A stretch of 64,000 nucleotides of DNA from Natrialba hulunbeirensis JCM 10989 (lineage in GTDB: Archaea; Halobacteriota; Halobacteria; Halobacteriales; Natrialbaceae): NCBI RefSeq assembly GCF_000337575.1, contig NZ_AOIM01000043.1, forward strand, positions 1 to 64,000, read 5' to 3'. Under the pieces are notes generated by a model. That model had not been told where the DNA came from. It did no database searches and saw only the letters and a program-made list of their open reading frames with translations. Positions 16,338-26,009 of this stretch are shown in pieces. How positions within the stretch are numbered: position 1 is the first letter of the stretch; the number at the start of each line of letters is the position of its first letter. Both the position numbers and the translations under genes were made by a program.

Positions 16338-17519
16338 TCAGACCACGTTCCGTTCCGTTCGCTCGGCGGCCGCTCCACCATCGTCGTCATCGGAATCGAA
16401 GCGGGTACTCGAGAGCGCCTCGATCTCGAGCAGCGAGGGCTCGCCGTCGAGGGTCAGTTCGGCGACCAGCTGGCCGAGTGCGGGCGCGTGCTGGAAGCCG
16501 TGCCCCGAGAAGCCAGCGGCTGTAATGAAGCCCGGAATCGTCTCCTCGACGATCGCGTTGTCGTCGGGCGTAACGGCGTACAGGCCGGCCCAGCCGCGCT
16601 TGATCGCGGATTCTGGGCCGAAGTAGCTGGTCCAGTCTGCCGCGGCCTCGAGGGCGTCGATCGCCCACTCGAAGTCCATCGAGCGGGTGTAGCCGTCGGG
16701 GTCGCGGGCAGGGTCCGTCTCGGCGAAGTGACCGCCGACGAGCGCGTCGCCGTTGCGCTCGGGACGGAAGTACGAGCCACGGTCAAGGTCGATGGTGAGT
16801 GGGTCCGTTTCTGGAACTGGTGTCTCCGGTTCGGCGATGGCGATCTGGCGACGTTTCGGCGTAATTGGCAAGACGACGTTCGCCATCGCAGCGGCCTCCC
16901 GCGCCCACGGGCCAGCGGCGTTGACGACGGTATCAGCCTCAAGCCGTTCGTCGGGCGTTTCGACGCCCGTTACGCGCGGTTCGCCGCCCGAATTGTCACG
17001 GAGCACGTCGACGACGGGCGTCTTCGTTCGCACGTCAGCGCCCGCCTCTGCAGCGGCCTGCGAGTATGCCTGCAGCGCGAGATGCGGGTCGGCGAACCCA
17101 TCGGTTGACGAGTAGGTCGCGGCAACGAATTTGTCGGCGTCGATACCCGGGCAGTGCTCCCGTGCCTCCTCAGGGTCCAGAATCTCGCTCGGCACGCCGC
17201 AGTCGTTTTGCATCGCAACGGTGTCCTCGAAGGCGGCTGCGGTCTCCTCGTTGCGTGCGAGAAAGAGGTAGCCGTTCTTCCGGTAGTCGATATCCGTCCC
17301 GAAGCGCTCGTCGAACTCGTCCCAGACACGCATGCTCTCGCGTGAGAGTTCGACGTTGATCGGTGTCGAGAACTGCGCGCGGATACCCCCCGCGGCGCGC
17401 TCCGTGCTCCCGGAGCCGATCGATCCCTTCTCGCAAACAGTCACGTCAGCGCCGCGTTCCGCCAGTTCGTAGGCGCTCGCGAGGCCGACGATCCCACCGC
17501 CGATGACGACGACATTCAT
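16338..17519 (-). CDS. DAO-family FAD-dependent amine/amino-acid oxidoreductase (first)
   Basis: 393 residues with the FAD-binding Rossmann motif VVIGGGIVGLASAYELAERG at the N-terminus, the Glu-Lys after strand two (CEKG), and a glycine/sarcosine-oxidase-type body ending AAGFSGHGFQHAPALGQLVAEL. Oxidises the C-N bond of an amino acid or N-methyl compound, passing electrons to oxygen or a carrier. The ATG at 17519 starts directly at the Rossmann strand. Followed upstream on the same strand by a second DAO-family gene only 81 bases away, so the two may form an operon. Confidence 0.88.
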   Translation of the reverse strand: MNVVVIGGGIVGLASAYELAERGADVTVCEKGSIGSGSTERAAGGIRAQFSTPINVELSRESMRVWDEFDERFGTDIDYRKNGYLFLARNEETAAAFEDTVAMQNDCGVPSEILDPEEAREHCPGIDADKFVAATYSSTDGFADPHLALQAYSQAAAEAGADVRTKTPVVDVLRDNSGGEPRVTGVETPDERLEADTVVNAAGPWAREAAAMANVVLPITPKRRQIAIAEPETPVPETDPLTIDLDRGSYFRPERNGDALVGGHFAETDPARDPDGYTRSMDFEWAIDALEAAADWTSYFGPESAIKRGWAGLYAVTPDDNAIVEETIPGFITAAGFSGHGFQHAPALGQLVAELTLDGEPSLLEIEALSSTRFDSDDDDGGAAAERTERNVV

Positions 17520-17600
17520 GTGGTGTCCAAACACACCACGACGAATAAGGATTCGCTCGGGTGGCTGGCACTACAGCGAGTGGGTCGCCAGCGAGTCCGA

Positions 17601-18794
17601 TCAGAACCGTTCTGGCCCCACCCGCTCTCGATGCTCGCTATCCAACCCGCCCGCAACCGCGTCGGCGACGAGGTCGGCCACCGCCGGTGCGAGCGTAATC
17701 CCGAGTCCCGTCAGGCCGCAGGCAACGACGAACCCCGACACGTCCGTCTCGCCGACGATCGGTCGGCCGTCCGGCGTCACCGTCCGGTAGCCGACCCACT
17801 CCTCGGTGATCGTCGCATTGTCGAACCCCGACACGAGGCTGGCGACACTCGGTGCGTCGCTCCGGAACGAACCAGGGAGGTCGCGCTCGTCTAACTCGAG
17901 TACAGTCCCCTCAGTGTACCCGGTGTTGAACTCGCCAACGACGGCGCGGCGCGGTGCTTTCGAGCCGTTTGCAGCGCCGGGTCTAACGTAGCGCTTTGAC
18001 TCGAGGATGGTGAACGGGGTGGCTGCGGAGGTAGAGTTTGTTCGGTCGTCTGCGTGGTGGGACGCGGCGGCGCGGGATTCGAGTTCGGCCATCGGGCCGA
18101 CGGTGTGAGCGAGTGGGAGGGAGACGCCGACTGTGTTGTTCAGCTGTGGTGCCCAGGGGCCGGCGGCGTTGATGACGGTGTCGGCCTCGATCCGGCCGGT
18201 GTGGGTCTCGACAGCACGAACAGCCCCGTTTCGTGTTCGAATAGCAGTGACCTCGACACCGGTTCGAACGTCGACGCCAGAATCTCGGGCACAGTCTGCG
18301 AACCAGGAGGACACGGCGGCCGGGTTGCACCGCAGGTCCGCGGTGGTGTGCAGTCCACCGACGAACCTGCCTGGGTCTCGGCCGTCGTCGAAAGCCGTCG
18401 CGCCGTCGAACTCCGTGGGGTCGATACCGTACTCGGCGAGTTCGTCGGGCGCTCGAAACGTAGCATCGACACCGTGTTCGGCGAGCGTCGCCGCGGAGCG
18501 CTCGAGGCGCTCGGCGTAGGCTGGCGTTTCGGCGAGGTAGAGCGTTCCAATCCGTTCAGCCTCGAGGGCACTCTCTTCGAAGAGTCGCTGGTAGGCCTCC
18601 CAGGCGCGGTTCCGAAGCCGCACGTCGAACGGCGTCGGCTCGACCGCCGCGCGCATGACCATTCCCGCTGAGGCAGCCGTCGTTTCGGTACCGATCTCGC
18701 CGCGCTCGATGAGCGTGACATCGTGGTCCGACCGGCCGAGTCGCGCGGCGGTCGCGGTGCCGATAATGCCACCGCCGACGATGACGATTTTCAT
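17601..18794 (-). CDS. DAO-family FAD-dependent oxidoreductase (second)
   Basis: 397 residues, opening MKIVIVGGGIIGTATAARLG with FAD-binding glycines, then TAASAGMVMRA as the family's substrate-domain entry and a C-terminal ACGLTGLGITLAPAVADL. It is a distant paralogue of the next gene on this strand rather than a recent duplicate. Start at ATG 18794; the open frame continues upstream but overlaps the divergent gene's promoter. The divergent ornithine-cyclodeaminase-like gene starts 128 bases away, suggesting a shared control region and related amino-acid catabolism. Confidence 0.88.
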   Translation of the reverse strand: MKIVIVGGGIIGTATAARLGRSDHDVTLIERGEIGTETTAASAGMVMRAAVEPTPFDVRLRNRAWEAYQRLFEESALEAERIGTLYLAETPAYAERLERSAATLAEHGVDATFRAPDELAEYGIDPTEFDGATAFDDGRDPGRFVGGLHTTADLRCNPAAVSSWFADCARDSGVDVRTGVEVTAIRTRNGAVRAVETHTGRIEADTVINAAGPWAPQLNNTVGVSLPLAHTVGPMAELESRAAASHHADDRTNSTSAATPFTILESKRYVRPGAANGSKAPRRAVVGEFNTGYTEGTVLELDERDLPGSFRSDAPSVASLVSGFDNATITEEWVGYRTVTPDGRPIVGETDVSGFVVACGLTGLGITLAPAVADLVADAVAGGLDSEHRERVGPERF

Positions 18795-18921
18795 GCGTGA
18801 ATGTACCACGGCATTGGTGAAACGCGCTTCTATTCCGGATGACCCGGCGAACGCGTGGAGCGACGGGGTAAGTCCGTCCGACATACACTGAAGTAGTCAC
18901 CGAACAATGCACCGGTATACC

Positions 18922-19923
18922 ATGGTTCGCGTTCTCTCTGCCGACGACGTGGCGTCGGTCCTCGAGATCGACGACCTCCTGCCGGTCGTCGCCGAAGCGT
19001 TCGAAAAGCAACACGCCGGCGCGGTCGAACGACCCGACCGCCCGCACTACCCGATCGGCACCGGCCTCGACTCCGACGCACCCGAGGAGCCGACTGGAAC
19101 GGGACTCTGCATGCCCGCCTACATCCACGGCGCGAACTACGCCGCGACGAAACTCGTCGCCGTCTGCGAGGACAACGCCGAGCGCGACCTGCCGACGGTC
19201 ACCGCACAGCTCTCGCTGACCGATGCCGAAACCGGCCAACCCGTGGGCTACCTCTCCGCCAACCGAATCACCAGCGCCCGCACCGGCTGCATTGGCGGTC
19301 TCGCCGCCCGTGAACTCGCTGCTGACGGCCCTATCGACCTTGGCGTCATCGGTGCCGGCACGCAGGCCCGCTGGCAGACCCGTGCCATTGCTGCCGCGAC
19401 GGGCGACGCACTCGAGTCCATCCGCGTCTACTCGCCGAGCGAGTCGCGGGTCGCCTGTGCGAACGACCTCGAGGAAGAGTTGGGCGTTCCCGCGGAGCCG
19501 GGTTCGACCCCGCGCGAGGCGGTGTCGGACGCGTCGGTGGTCGTGACGGGGACGACGAGCACGGAGCCGGTGTTCCCGGGCGAGGAACTCGGGTCGGGGA
19601 CGCTCGTGATCGCCGTCGGAGCGTACACACCGGAGATGCGGGAGTTGGACGACGAGACGGTCGAGAGTGCGGATCGGATCATCGGCGACGTACCGGAGGA
19701 AGCGGCGGAGACGGGCGATTTGCGTGACCACTCGGACCGGGAGATCGAGCCGTTTGGAGCCGTCCTTGCAGGCGAGACTGGTCGACAGCACGACGACGAG
19801 CGCATCGTTATGAAAAGTGTGGGTTCGGCAGTACTCGATGCTGCGAGTGCAGAGACGATCTTCGACCGAGCGGTTTCGGACGGAGTCGGAACAACCGTCT
19901 CACTGTCCGTTGATCGTCAGTAG
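18922..19923 (+). CDS. Ornithine cyclodeaminase / mu-crystallin family protein
   Basis: 333 residues with NAD(P) Rossmann motif IGAGTQARWQTRAIAAATG and the family's substrate Lys region GANYAATKLVAV. Members deaminate ornithine to proline, reduce imino acids or act as alanine dehydrogenase (archaeal AlaDH is of this family). Near the C-terminus MKSVGSAVLDAASAE is typical. An ATG 15 bases upstream is also possible. Divergent from two DAO-type oxidoreductases, which fits imino-acid chemistry: DAO enzymes make imines and this family reduces or makes them. Confidence 0.9.
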   Translation: MVRVLSADDVASVLEIDDLLPVVAEAFEKQHAGAVERPDRPHYPIGTGLDSDAPEEPTGTGLCMPAYIHGANYAATKLVAVCEDNAERDLPTVTAQLSLTDAETGQPVGYLSANRITSARTGCIGGLAARELAADGPIDLGVIGAGTQARWQTRAIAAATGDALESIRVYSPSESRVACANDLEEELGVPAEPGSTPREAVSDASVVVTGTTSTEPVFPGEELGSGTLVIAVGAYTPEMRELDDETVESADRIIGDVPEEAAETGDLRDHSDREIEPFGAVLAGETGRQHDDERIVMKSVGSAVLDAASAETIFDRAVSDGVGTTVSLSVDRQ

Positions 19924-20097
19924 CATGATCCAACACGTATTGGCCTCGGCCGCGACACTGAAATATGGGCTTCGATAAGTACCCCTAGAGTAGTTGGGAA
20001 TGGGTCGCACGAGTGTCGATTCTCCGGGAAGGGAATCATGGTGGTGGTGGAACTGGACAGCTGGCTCGGGCTGGCTGAACGGATCGGGTGAGCGGTC

Positions 20098-22152
20098 GTG
20101 ACGCTTCGCTCCGTTCCGGTCGTCGACCGGATCACGGACGCCTTTTTCGCGCTCGATACGGACTTTCGGTTTACGTACCTCAACGACCGTGCAGAGACGT
20201 TGCTCGAACGCTCTCGGGCCGACCTTATCGGCCGTGTCATGTGGGACGAGTTTCCACAAACCGTCGAAACGCAGTTTCCCGACGGCTTTCACCGGGCAAT
20301 GGAGAAGCAGGTTTCCGTTTCGTTCGACATCTACCACGCGCGCCTCGAAACGTGGTTCGAGGCGACGGCCTACCCCTCCGAAACCGGCCTCTCGGTGTAC
20401 ATGCGCGACGTCACCGAGCGCAAGCAACAGGAACGCGTGCTCGCACAGCACGCCGCCGTCGTCGAGGCGATCTCCGATGCTGTCATCACGCTCAACCGAA
20501 ACCGCGAAATCGTCTCGGTCAACGAAGCCATGGAGTCGTTCCTCGGTGTCAATCGCGAGGAACTAATCGACGAACACGTCGAAATCGTCACCGAACTGGC
20601 TGCGATCGACGACGAAGACACCGTCGAGATCGGCCGCGCGATCACCGACGTCGACATCGGCACCGCCGACACGCGCCACGTTGAGGTCCCGTTCACCGAC
20701 GCCCGCGGAACGGACCGGATGGGCGAGTTCCGTTTCGTCCCCATCGAGGACAACAACGCAACCGTCGCCGGCATCGTCCGTGACGTCACCGACCAGTACG
20801 AGTACGAACGCGTCGCCGCCTCGCTCCACGAGGTCACGCGCTGGCTACTCGAGTCCGACGATCCCGAGGAGGTCTGTTCGATTGCGGTCCACGCCGGCAG
20901 CGACCTGCTCGATCTTCCAATCAGTGGGATCTGGCTGCTCGATGAGGAACAGGGGTATCTCGATCCCGTTGCGGGGACGGCAGGCGCCTACGAGGAGTTC
21001 GGCGGGCTGCCGCGGTTCAACCCGCCGGAGGGGCTCGTCTGGGACGTATTCGAATCTGGTGAGGTCGAGCGCTTCGACGATCTCAGCGATGTCGACGGGC
21101 TGTACAACGACGAGACGCCGCTGCAGTCCGAAATCATTGCGCCGATCGGTACCCACGGCGTCCTGATGACAGGCTCGCTACAACCGAACCAGTTCGACGA
21201 AACCGATGTCGAACTGCTCTCGACACTGGTCGAGAACACTCGTGCGGCGCTCGACCGCGCCGACCGCGAGCAACTCCTGCGTGAGCGAACAACCGATCTC
21301 GAACGCCAAACCGAGCGTCTCGAGGGCATTGCAGACGTGCTTTCGAGAGATCTGAAGCGCCAACTCGACGCCGTCTCCGAGGCGCTCGAGGACGAGCGCG
21401 CGGGGGCTGGTGTCGGAAGCGGAACCCAACACAACACGGGCGGCGCCAGCACTGACGACGCCTGGCAGTTCCCACTCGCCGAGGACTCCGTCGAAACGAT
21501 GCTCGACCGTACGGAACGACTCGTCGACGACGTGAGAGAGTTCGCCCGGAACGCCACAGCCGTCGGCACGCGAAACCGTATCCTCCTCGAACAGGCGATC
21601 CACACGGCAGCAACCGCGTCGCGACTCGACGCGGATGCAGTGACACTCGAGGAGTCGGCCGTCCTCCGGGCGGACGCCGAGCGCTTCACCCGACTGCTGG
21701 AGACGGCGTTCGACGATATTGCTGCCCGACTCGATGAGGAGAGAGCAGTTGCTGGTGACAGTGGTGACAGTGGTGGTGATGGTAGTGGTGGGACTGGTGG
21801 CGGCAGTGATGGTAGTGGCGGTGATCACACCACCGTTCGCATCGAACTCCTCGGCGTTTCAGCGGACGATCAACCGACACCGGAACAGCCACAGGCTGTG
21901 ATTGGAAGCGACTCCAACGAGCGCCCGCGCGGGTTTGCCCTCGTAGACACTGCGGCGTCAGCACCGGTCGAGCCAGCGGATCGCGTGTTCGACGCTGACG
22001 CCGACGGCGACGACTCCGAGACGGTCGACGGACTCGGTCTCGCACTCGTTCGCGCGATTGCTGATGCACACGACTGGACGCTGTCGGTCGAGTCAGCGGC
22101 GAACGGAACCCGGATCGAGGTTCGAGATGTGACGACACTCGAGCCGTTGTAG
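20098..22152 (+). CDS. PAS-PAS-GAF histidine-kinase-like protein with degenerate H-box
   Basis: 684 residues, no membrane helix. PAS domain about 1-107, second PAS 116-232 (ending IVRDVTDQYEYERV), GAF 236-390, then a helical dimerisation region and an ATPase-like end. The H-box reads LSRDLKRQLDAVSEAL, with Arg417 where kinases of this type have the phosphoacceptor His. The N-box region (TRLLETAFDDIA) lacks the usual Asn pair, while a G-box DGLGLALVRAIADAH is kept at 644-658. A Gly/Ser linker fills 553-576. GTG start. It converges on a HalX response regulator gene, but phosphotransfer to it looks doubtful. Confidence 0.88.
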   Translation: MTLRSVPVVDRITDAFFALDTDFRFTYLNDRAETLLERSRADLIGRVMWDEFPQTVETQFPDGFHRAMEKQVSVSFDIYHARLETWFEATAYPSETGLSVYMRDVTERKQQERVLAQHAAVVEAISDAVITLNRNREIVSVNEAMESFLGVNREELIDEHVEIVTELAAIDDEDTVEIGRAITDVDIGTADTRHVEVPFTDARGTDRMGEFRFVPIEDNNATVAGIVRDVTDQYEYERVAASLHEVTRWLLESDDPEEVCSIAVHAGSDLLDLPISGIWLLDEEQGYLDPVAGTAGAYEEFGGLPRFNPPEGLVWDVFESGEVERFDDLSDVDGLYNDETPLQSEIIAPIGTHGVLMTGSLQPNQFDETDVELLSTLVENTRAALDRADREQLLRERTTDLERQTERLEGIADVLSRDLKRQLDAVSEALEDERAGAGVGSGTQHNTGGASTDDAWQFPLAEDSVETMLDRTERLVDDVREFARNATAVGTRNRILLEQAIHTAATASRLDADAVTLEESAVLRADAERFTRLLETAFDDIAARLDEERAVAGDSGDSGGDGSGGTGGGSDGSGGDHTTVRIELLGVSADDQPTPEQPQAVIGSDSNERPRGFALVDTAASAPVEPADRVFDADADGDDSETVDGLGLALVRAIADAHDWTLSVESAANGTRIEVRDVTTLEPL

Positions 22153-22179
22153 GTGAGCGAACACGGGGAGAAGGAGGAG

Positions 22180-22758
22180 TTATTTGCTCTTGTCGCTGTT
22201 CGGTGTGTTCGTCTCGTCCGCCTTGTTCGCCTCAATCGCATCCGCAACCACCGTCGACAGCTCCACCCGTGACCCCGCCAGTTGTGCTTCGAGTCGCTCG
22301 TACGCCTCGCTATCAGCGAGCTGTTTCGGCGTCTTCTCGGTATCGAGCAGCGCCTTCTTCTCCGCAAGTGTAAACAACTCCTGGAGCTCCTCGTCGTACG
22401 TCGCACGCACCTCGAGTCGCTCGACCGCCTGCAGTAACTCGTCCTTTGACACCGGCTTAACAAGATAATCGTCGAACCCCATGCTGACGATGTCGAAATC
22501 CGGCTCGACCGCAGTCACCATCGCGACACGACACTCTACTTCGCGCTCACCGATCGTCTCGAGTACGGTGTCACCCGAGAGTTCGGGCATCCGCCGATCG
22601 AGCAGGACGACATCGACCGAGTCATCGATCAGTTCGAGTGCTTCAGAGCCGTTCGAGGCCGTTCGAGTGTCGTACTCGTCGCCGAGCCAGACGGTGTAGA
22701 GATTCGCAAGATCGGGTTCATCCTCAACGATCAGGACGGTCGGGGTGTCAGTAGCCAT
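22180..22758 (-). CDS. HalX-domain response regulator
   Basis: 192 residues: receiver domain with the acidic pair EDEPD, phosphorylatable Asp in VVLLDRRMPELSG, the Thr switch and Lys in VKPVSKDELL, followed by a C-terminal HalX helical domain (about 125-180). No DNA-binding domain. A Shine-Dalgarno GGAGGATC at 22766-22773 precedes the ATG by seven bases, and a TATA-like box sits near 22824, so this gene has a short leader. Tail to tail with the PAS-GAF kinase-like gene 27 bases away. Confidence 0.93.
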   Translation of the reverse strand: MATDTPTVLIVEDEPDLANLYTVWLGDEYDTRTASNGSEALELIDDSVDVVLLDRRMPELSGDTVLETIGEREVECRVAMVTAVEPDFDIVSMGFDDYLVKPVSKDELLQAVERLEVRATYDEELQELFTLAEKKALLDTEKTPKQLADSEAYERLEAQLAGSRVELSTVVADAIEANKADETNTPNSDKSK

Positions 22759-22818
22759 GAAGCGAGATCCTCCGGTGTGTCGTTGGGGAACGACAGGGTT
22801 GTCATGGCAGTTGAACTG

Positions 22819-22829
22819 AGAATATATCA
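22819..22829 (-). promoter_or_regulatory. TATA-like box for the HalX gene
   Basis: The minus strand reads TGATATATTCT, about 65 bases upstream of the ATG; with the ribosome binding site this predicts a leader near 40 bases. Confidence 0.5.
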
Positions 22830-22910
22830 ACATACCGGGACCAGATTCAGAGCAGGGCGGTCCTCGGCGATCCTGTCCGATAGAAATAATCCACTGCGCT
22901 ACGTGTCGAC

Positions 22911-25187
22911 TTACTCGAGTTCGTCCTCGATCGTCGAACGCAGATCGCGAATCTCGGTTGCGTCGGCGGTGATCGTCTCGTCGTCGACGGTCAGCGAGAG
23001 GGTGCCGTTGGCAGTCGCCGCGCCGAGGGAGACGACCGGCGCAACGGTGTCGAACGCGTCGCGGACAGCCGCAGGCGATTCGGTCTGAATCACTGCGCGG
23101 CCGGGCTGTTCGTGGAACAGCGCACCCGCGGGATCGCTCACGTCGGGAAGCGAGATGTCGAGACCCGCATCGTCGGTGATCATCTCTGCGAGTGCGACCA
23201 CGAGTCCGCCGTGGCTCACGTCGTGCACCGCGAGCGTCGCCTCGTCGTCTGCGACAGACGCGAGCGTGCCAACCAGATCAGCTGCCTGCTCGTCCGACGG
23301 GAGCGCAGGGAACTGGTCGCTGCCGTCGAATTGCGCGAGGTACTCCGACCCGCCGAGCGAGAACGCGTCGGACTCGAGTGCGAGGTCGCCGACGAGGAGG
23401 AGTTCGCTTTCGCCCTCCGCTGTTGGCTGGACCTCGAGCGGCGGCGCGTCGTATCCGTCTTTCGTGCCGACCATCGCGAGCGTCGGCGTCGGCGGGATCG
23501 GGCCGGCAACGGAGTCGTTGTACAGCGAGACGTTGCCGCCGACGACGGGCGTCGAGAGCGTCTCGCACATGTCTGCGAGGCCGTCGACGATTCCAGTGAA
23601 GCCGCCGTAGACGTCCGGTTTCTCCGGGTTGCCGCCGTTGAGGCAGTCGACCGCGGCGAGGGGCGTCGCGCCCTTGGCCGCGATATTCGTCGCGTTCTCG
23701 AGTGCAATCGCGCGCGCACCGTCGTACGGTGCGGTGGTCGTCCAGTGTGGGGCTGCGCCGGAGGAGATGGCGAGTCCGGTGTTGGCTTCTCGAACAGCAA
23801 TGATAGCTGCGTCGTCGCCCGGCCCGACGCTCGTCCGCACGCCGACTTCGTGGTCGTACTGGCGGTAGACCCAGCGTTTGGAGGCCGTGTTCGGACTGGA
23901 GACGACGGCGTCGAAGGCCTCGGTGAGATCGGCGTCCGGCAGGTCCGTGTCAGGTTCTGCAGGCTCTTCGCTCGGGAGATCGTTCATCGGCGCACCCTCA
24001 CCCAGGAAGTATGCGTCGACGTCAACGACGGTCTCGCGCTCTCGCGGCTCCCCATCGTCGCCGCTCGAGTCATCCGAGGCGCTCCGCGCCTCGCTCCCCT
24101 CGAAGGTGCAGACGTAGTTCCCCTCCGTCACCTCGCCGATGACCGAACAGCCGAGGTCGAAGCGGGCTGCGATTTCCGCGACGCGGTCGACGTTTTCGGG
24201 GTCGACCTCGTAACACATCCGCTCCTGGGATTCAGCGAGCAGGATCTCGAGTGCCGACATATTCGGCTCGCGTTGGTGGACACGTTCGAGTTCGATGTGT
24301 GCGCCGAGGCCGCCCTTGGCGACGAGTTCGCTGGAGGCACCGCCGAGGCCGGCCGCCCCGAGGTCACGCGCGGACTCGATCAGGCCGTCGTCGACGAGTT
24401 GCTCGTTGGCCTCGATGAGGAGTTTCTCGGCGTAGGGGTCGCCAACCTGGACGGCGGGTCGGTCTTCGGTTTCGGCGTCCTCGGCCAGGTCCTCGCTGGC
24501 GAAGCTTGCGCCACCGAGACCGTCGCGGCCGGTCGCGTTGCCGACGAGCACGAGTTTGTTGCCGGGCTCCTGGGCTTCGGCGGTGACGAGTCGCTCCTCG
24601 TTCGTCAGGCCGACGCAGGCGACGTTCACCAGCGGGTTGCCCTCGTAGTCGGCGTGGAAGTCGACGCTGCCAGCGACCGTCGGGACGCCGATACAGTTGC
24701 CGTAGTGACTGATTCCTTCGACGACGCCCTCGAAGAGGTACTTCGAGTGTTCGCGGTCGAACTCGCCGAAGTACAGCGAGTCCGCGAGCGCGATGGGGTA
24801 GGCACCCATCGAGAGGGTGTCCCGGACGATGCCGCCGACGCCGGTCGCAGCGCCGTCGAACGGGTCGACGTAGGAGGGATGGTTGTGACTCTCGATGCCC
24901 ATCGTGATGTACGTCTGTGTGTCGTCTCCCTCCGTGTCAGCGCCCTCGTTCCCGCCCTCATCTTCGTCTTCATCTTCGCTCTCGGGCAACGCGACGACCG
25001 CCGCGTCGTCGCCCGGACCGATGACGACCTGGTCACCTTCGCTCTCGAACGCCGACAGCAACGGTCTCGAGGAGCGGTACGCACAGTGTTCGCTCCAGAG
25101 GTTCTCGAACAGCGCCGCCTCCGCCGGGGTCGGCTCTCGACCCAGTTCCTCGACGACGAGTTCGTGATCCGAATCGGCAAGGCTCAT
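22911..25187 (-). CDS. purL: Phosphoribosylformylglycinamidine synthase subunit PurL
   Basis: Large subunit of FGAM synthase, step four of purine synthesis: converts FGAR to FGAM with ATP and ammonia delivered by PurQ. 758 residues with the opening [20 protein letters not shown] and CAYRSSRP, the ATP segment [21 protein letters not shown], and a second AIRS-like half. It is longer than bacterial small PurL because of acidic insertions, one about residues 68-90 ([19 protein letters not shown]) and one near 370-390. PurS and PurQ are not in this window. A 695-residue plus-strand frame across it is antisense. Confidence 0.96.
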   Translation of the reverse strand: MSLADSDHELVVEELGREPTPAEAALFENLWSEHCAYRSSRPLLSAFESEGDQVVIGPGDDAAVVALPESEDEDEDEGGNEGADTEGDDTQTYITMGIESHNHPSYVDPFDGAATGVGGIVRDTLSMGAYPIALADSLYFGEFDREHSKYLFEGVVEGISHYGNCIGVPTVAGSVDFHADYEGNPLVNVACVGLTNEERLVTAEAQEPGNKLVLVGNATGRDGLGGASFASEDLAEDAETEDRPAVQVGDPYAEKLLIEANEQLVDDGLIESARDLGAAGLGGASSELVAKGGLGAHIELERVHQREPNMSALEILLAESQERMCYEVDPENVDRVAEIAARFDLGCSVIGEVTEGNYVCTFEGSEARSASDDSSGDDGEPRERETVVDVDAYFLGEGAPMNDLPSEEPAEPDTDLPDADLTEAFDAVVSSPNTASKRWVYRQYDHEVGVRTSVGPGDDAAIIAVREANTGLAISSGAAPHWTTTAPYDGARAIALENATNIAAKGATPLAAVDCLNGGNPEKPDVYGGFTGIVDGLADMCETLSTPVVGGNVSLYNDSVAGPIPPTPTLAMVGTKDGYDAPPLEVQPTAEGESELLLVGDLALESDAFSLGGSEYLAQFDGSDQFPALPSDEQAADLVGTLASVADDEATLAVHDVSHGGLVVALAEMITDDAGLDISLPDVSDPAGALFHEQPGRAVIQTESPAAVRDAFDTVAPVVSLGAATANGTLSLTVDDETITADATEIRDLRSTIEDELE

Positions 25188-25322
25188 TCACCTAGGTGAT
25201 GAAAGTGCGGTGGTAAATGGGTTTCTATATCCACGTTCATGCACATTATCAGCAACTGTCGTCGTAACCGTGACAGCCCGCGGACCGAGGCGCTTTTGAT
25301 CAATCGCCGTGAACACAGAGGC

Positions 25323-26009
25323 GTGCTGTCGGTCGAACTCCACGCCCACTCGGCGCTGTCGTACGACGGCCGTGACCCGGTCGAACTCATCTTAGAGCAG
25401 GCCGACGCCGTCGGACTCGACGCAATCGCCGTGACAGACCACGACGAGATCGACGCGAGTCTCGAGGCCGCCGAGCGTGCGCCCGACTACGGACTGGTCG
25501 GCATCCCCGCCATGGAAATCTCGAGCAAAGCCGGCCACATCCTCGGCTTCGGACTCGAGGAAGCCGTCCCGCCGGGCCTTTCCTACGAAACCACACTCGA
25601 GGAGATCCGCTCACAGGGCGGTCTCGCCGTAATCCCCCACCCCTTCCAGGAGTCTCGACACGGCGTTATGGCCCGCATTACGCGCGAACAGTTGGCGATG
25701 GGCGACGCCATCGAGGTCTACAATTCACGGCTGCTGACCGGCCGCGCCAACCGCCAGGCCGAACGGTACGCCGAATCTCGAAATCTCCCGATGACCGCGG
25801 GCAGCGACGCCCACATCAGCGAGATGGTCGGCCAGGCCGTCACCCGTGTCGACGCCGACGAACGCTCCGCCGACGCCATCCTGCAGGCGATTCGAGAGGG
25901 TCGAACTACTGTCGAAGGCAAACGAACACCCTGGCACATCAGCTTCCGCCAGGCCGCCGGCGGCGTCTCGCGGCGGGTCCGAAACGGCGTTCTGGGGCTG
26001 TTTCAATGA
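25323..26009 (+). CDS. PHP-domain metal-dependent phosphoesterase
   Basis: 228 residues with all PHP metal motifs: ELHAHSALSYDG, AVTDHDEIDASLEA, GIPAMEISS, VIPHPFQ and TAGSDAH. Hydrolyses a phosphate ester or phosphodiester using two or three metal ions. I chose the GTG at 25323, which puts the first metal motif seven residues in; an ATG at 25239 would add 28 residues with no family likeness. The gene overlaps the next one by four bases (ATGA), so the two are translationally coupled. Confidence 0.85.
   Translation: MLSVELHAHSALSYDGRDPVELILEQADAVGLDAIAVTDHDEIDASLEAAERAPDYGLVGIPAMEISSKAGHILGFGLEEAVPPGLSYETTLEEIRSQGGLAVIPHPFQESRHGVMARITREQLAMGDAIEVYNSRLLTGRANRQAERYAESRNLPMTAGSDAHISEMVGQAVTRVDADERSADAILQAIREGRTTVEGKRTPWHISFRQAAGGVSRRVRNGVLGLFQ

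Noticed and set aside
23112-25199. 695-residue open frame on the plus strand across purL
   Set aside because: It is exactly antisense to well-conserved PurL; long antisense frames are expected in GC-rich haloarchaeal DNA, and the protein has no recognisable domain.
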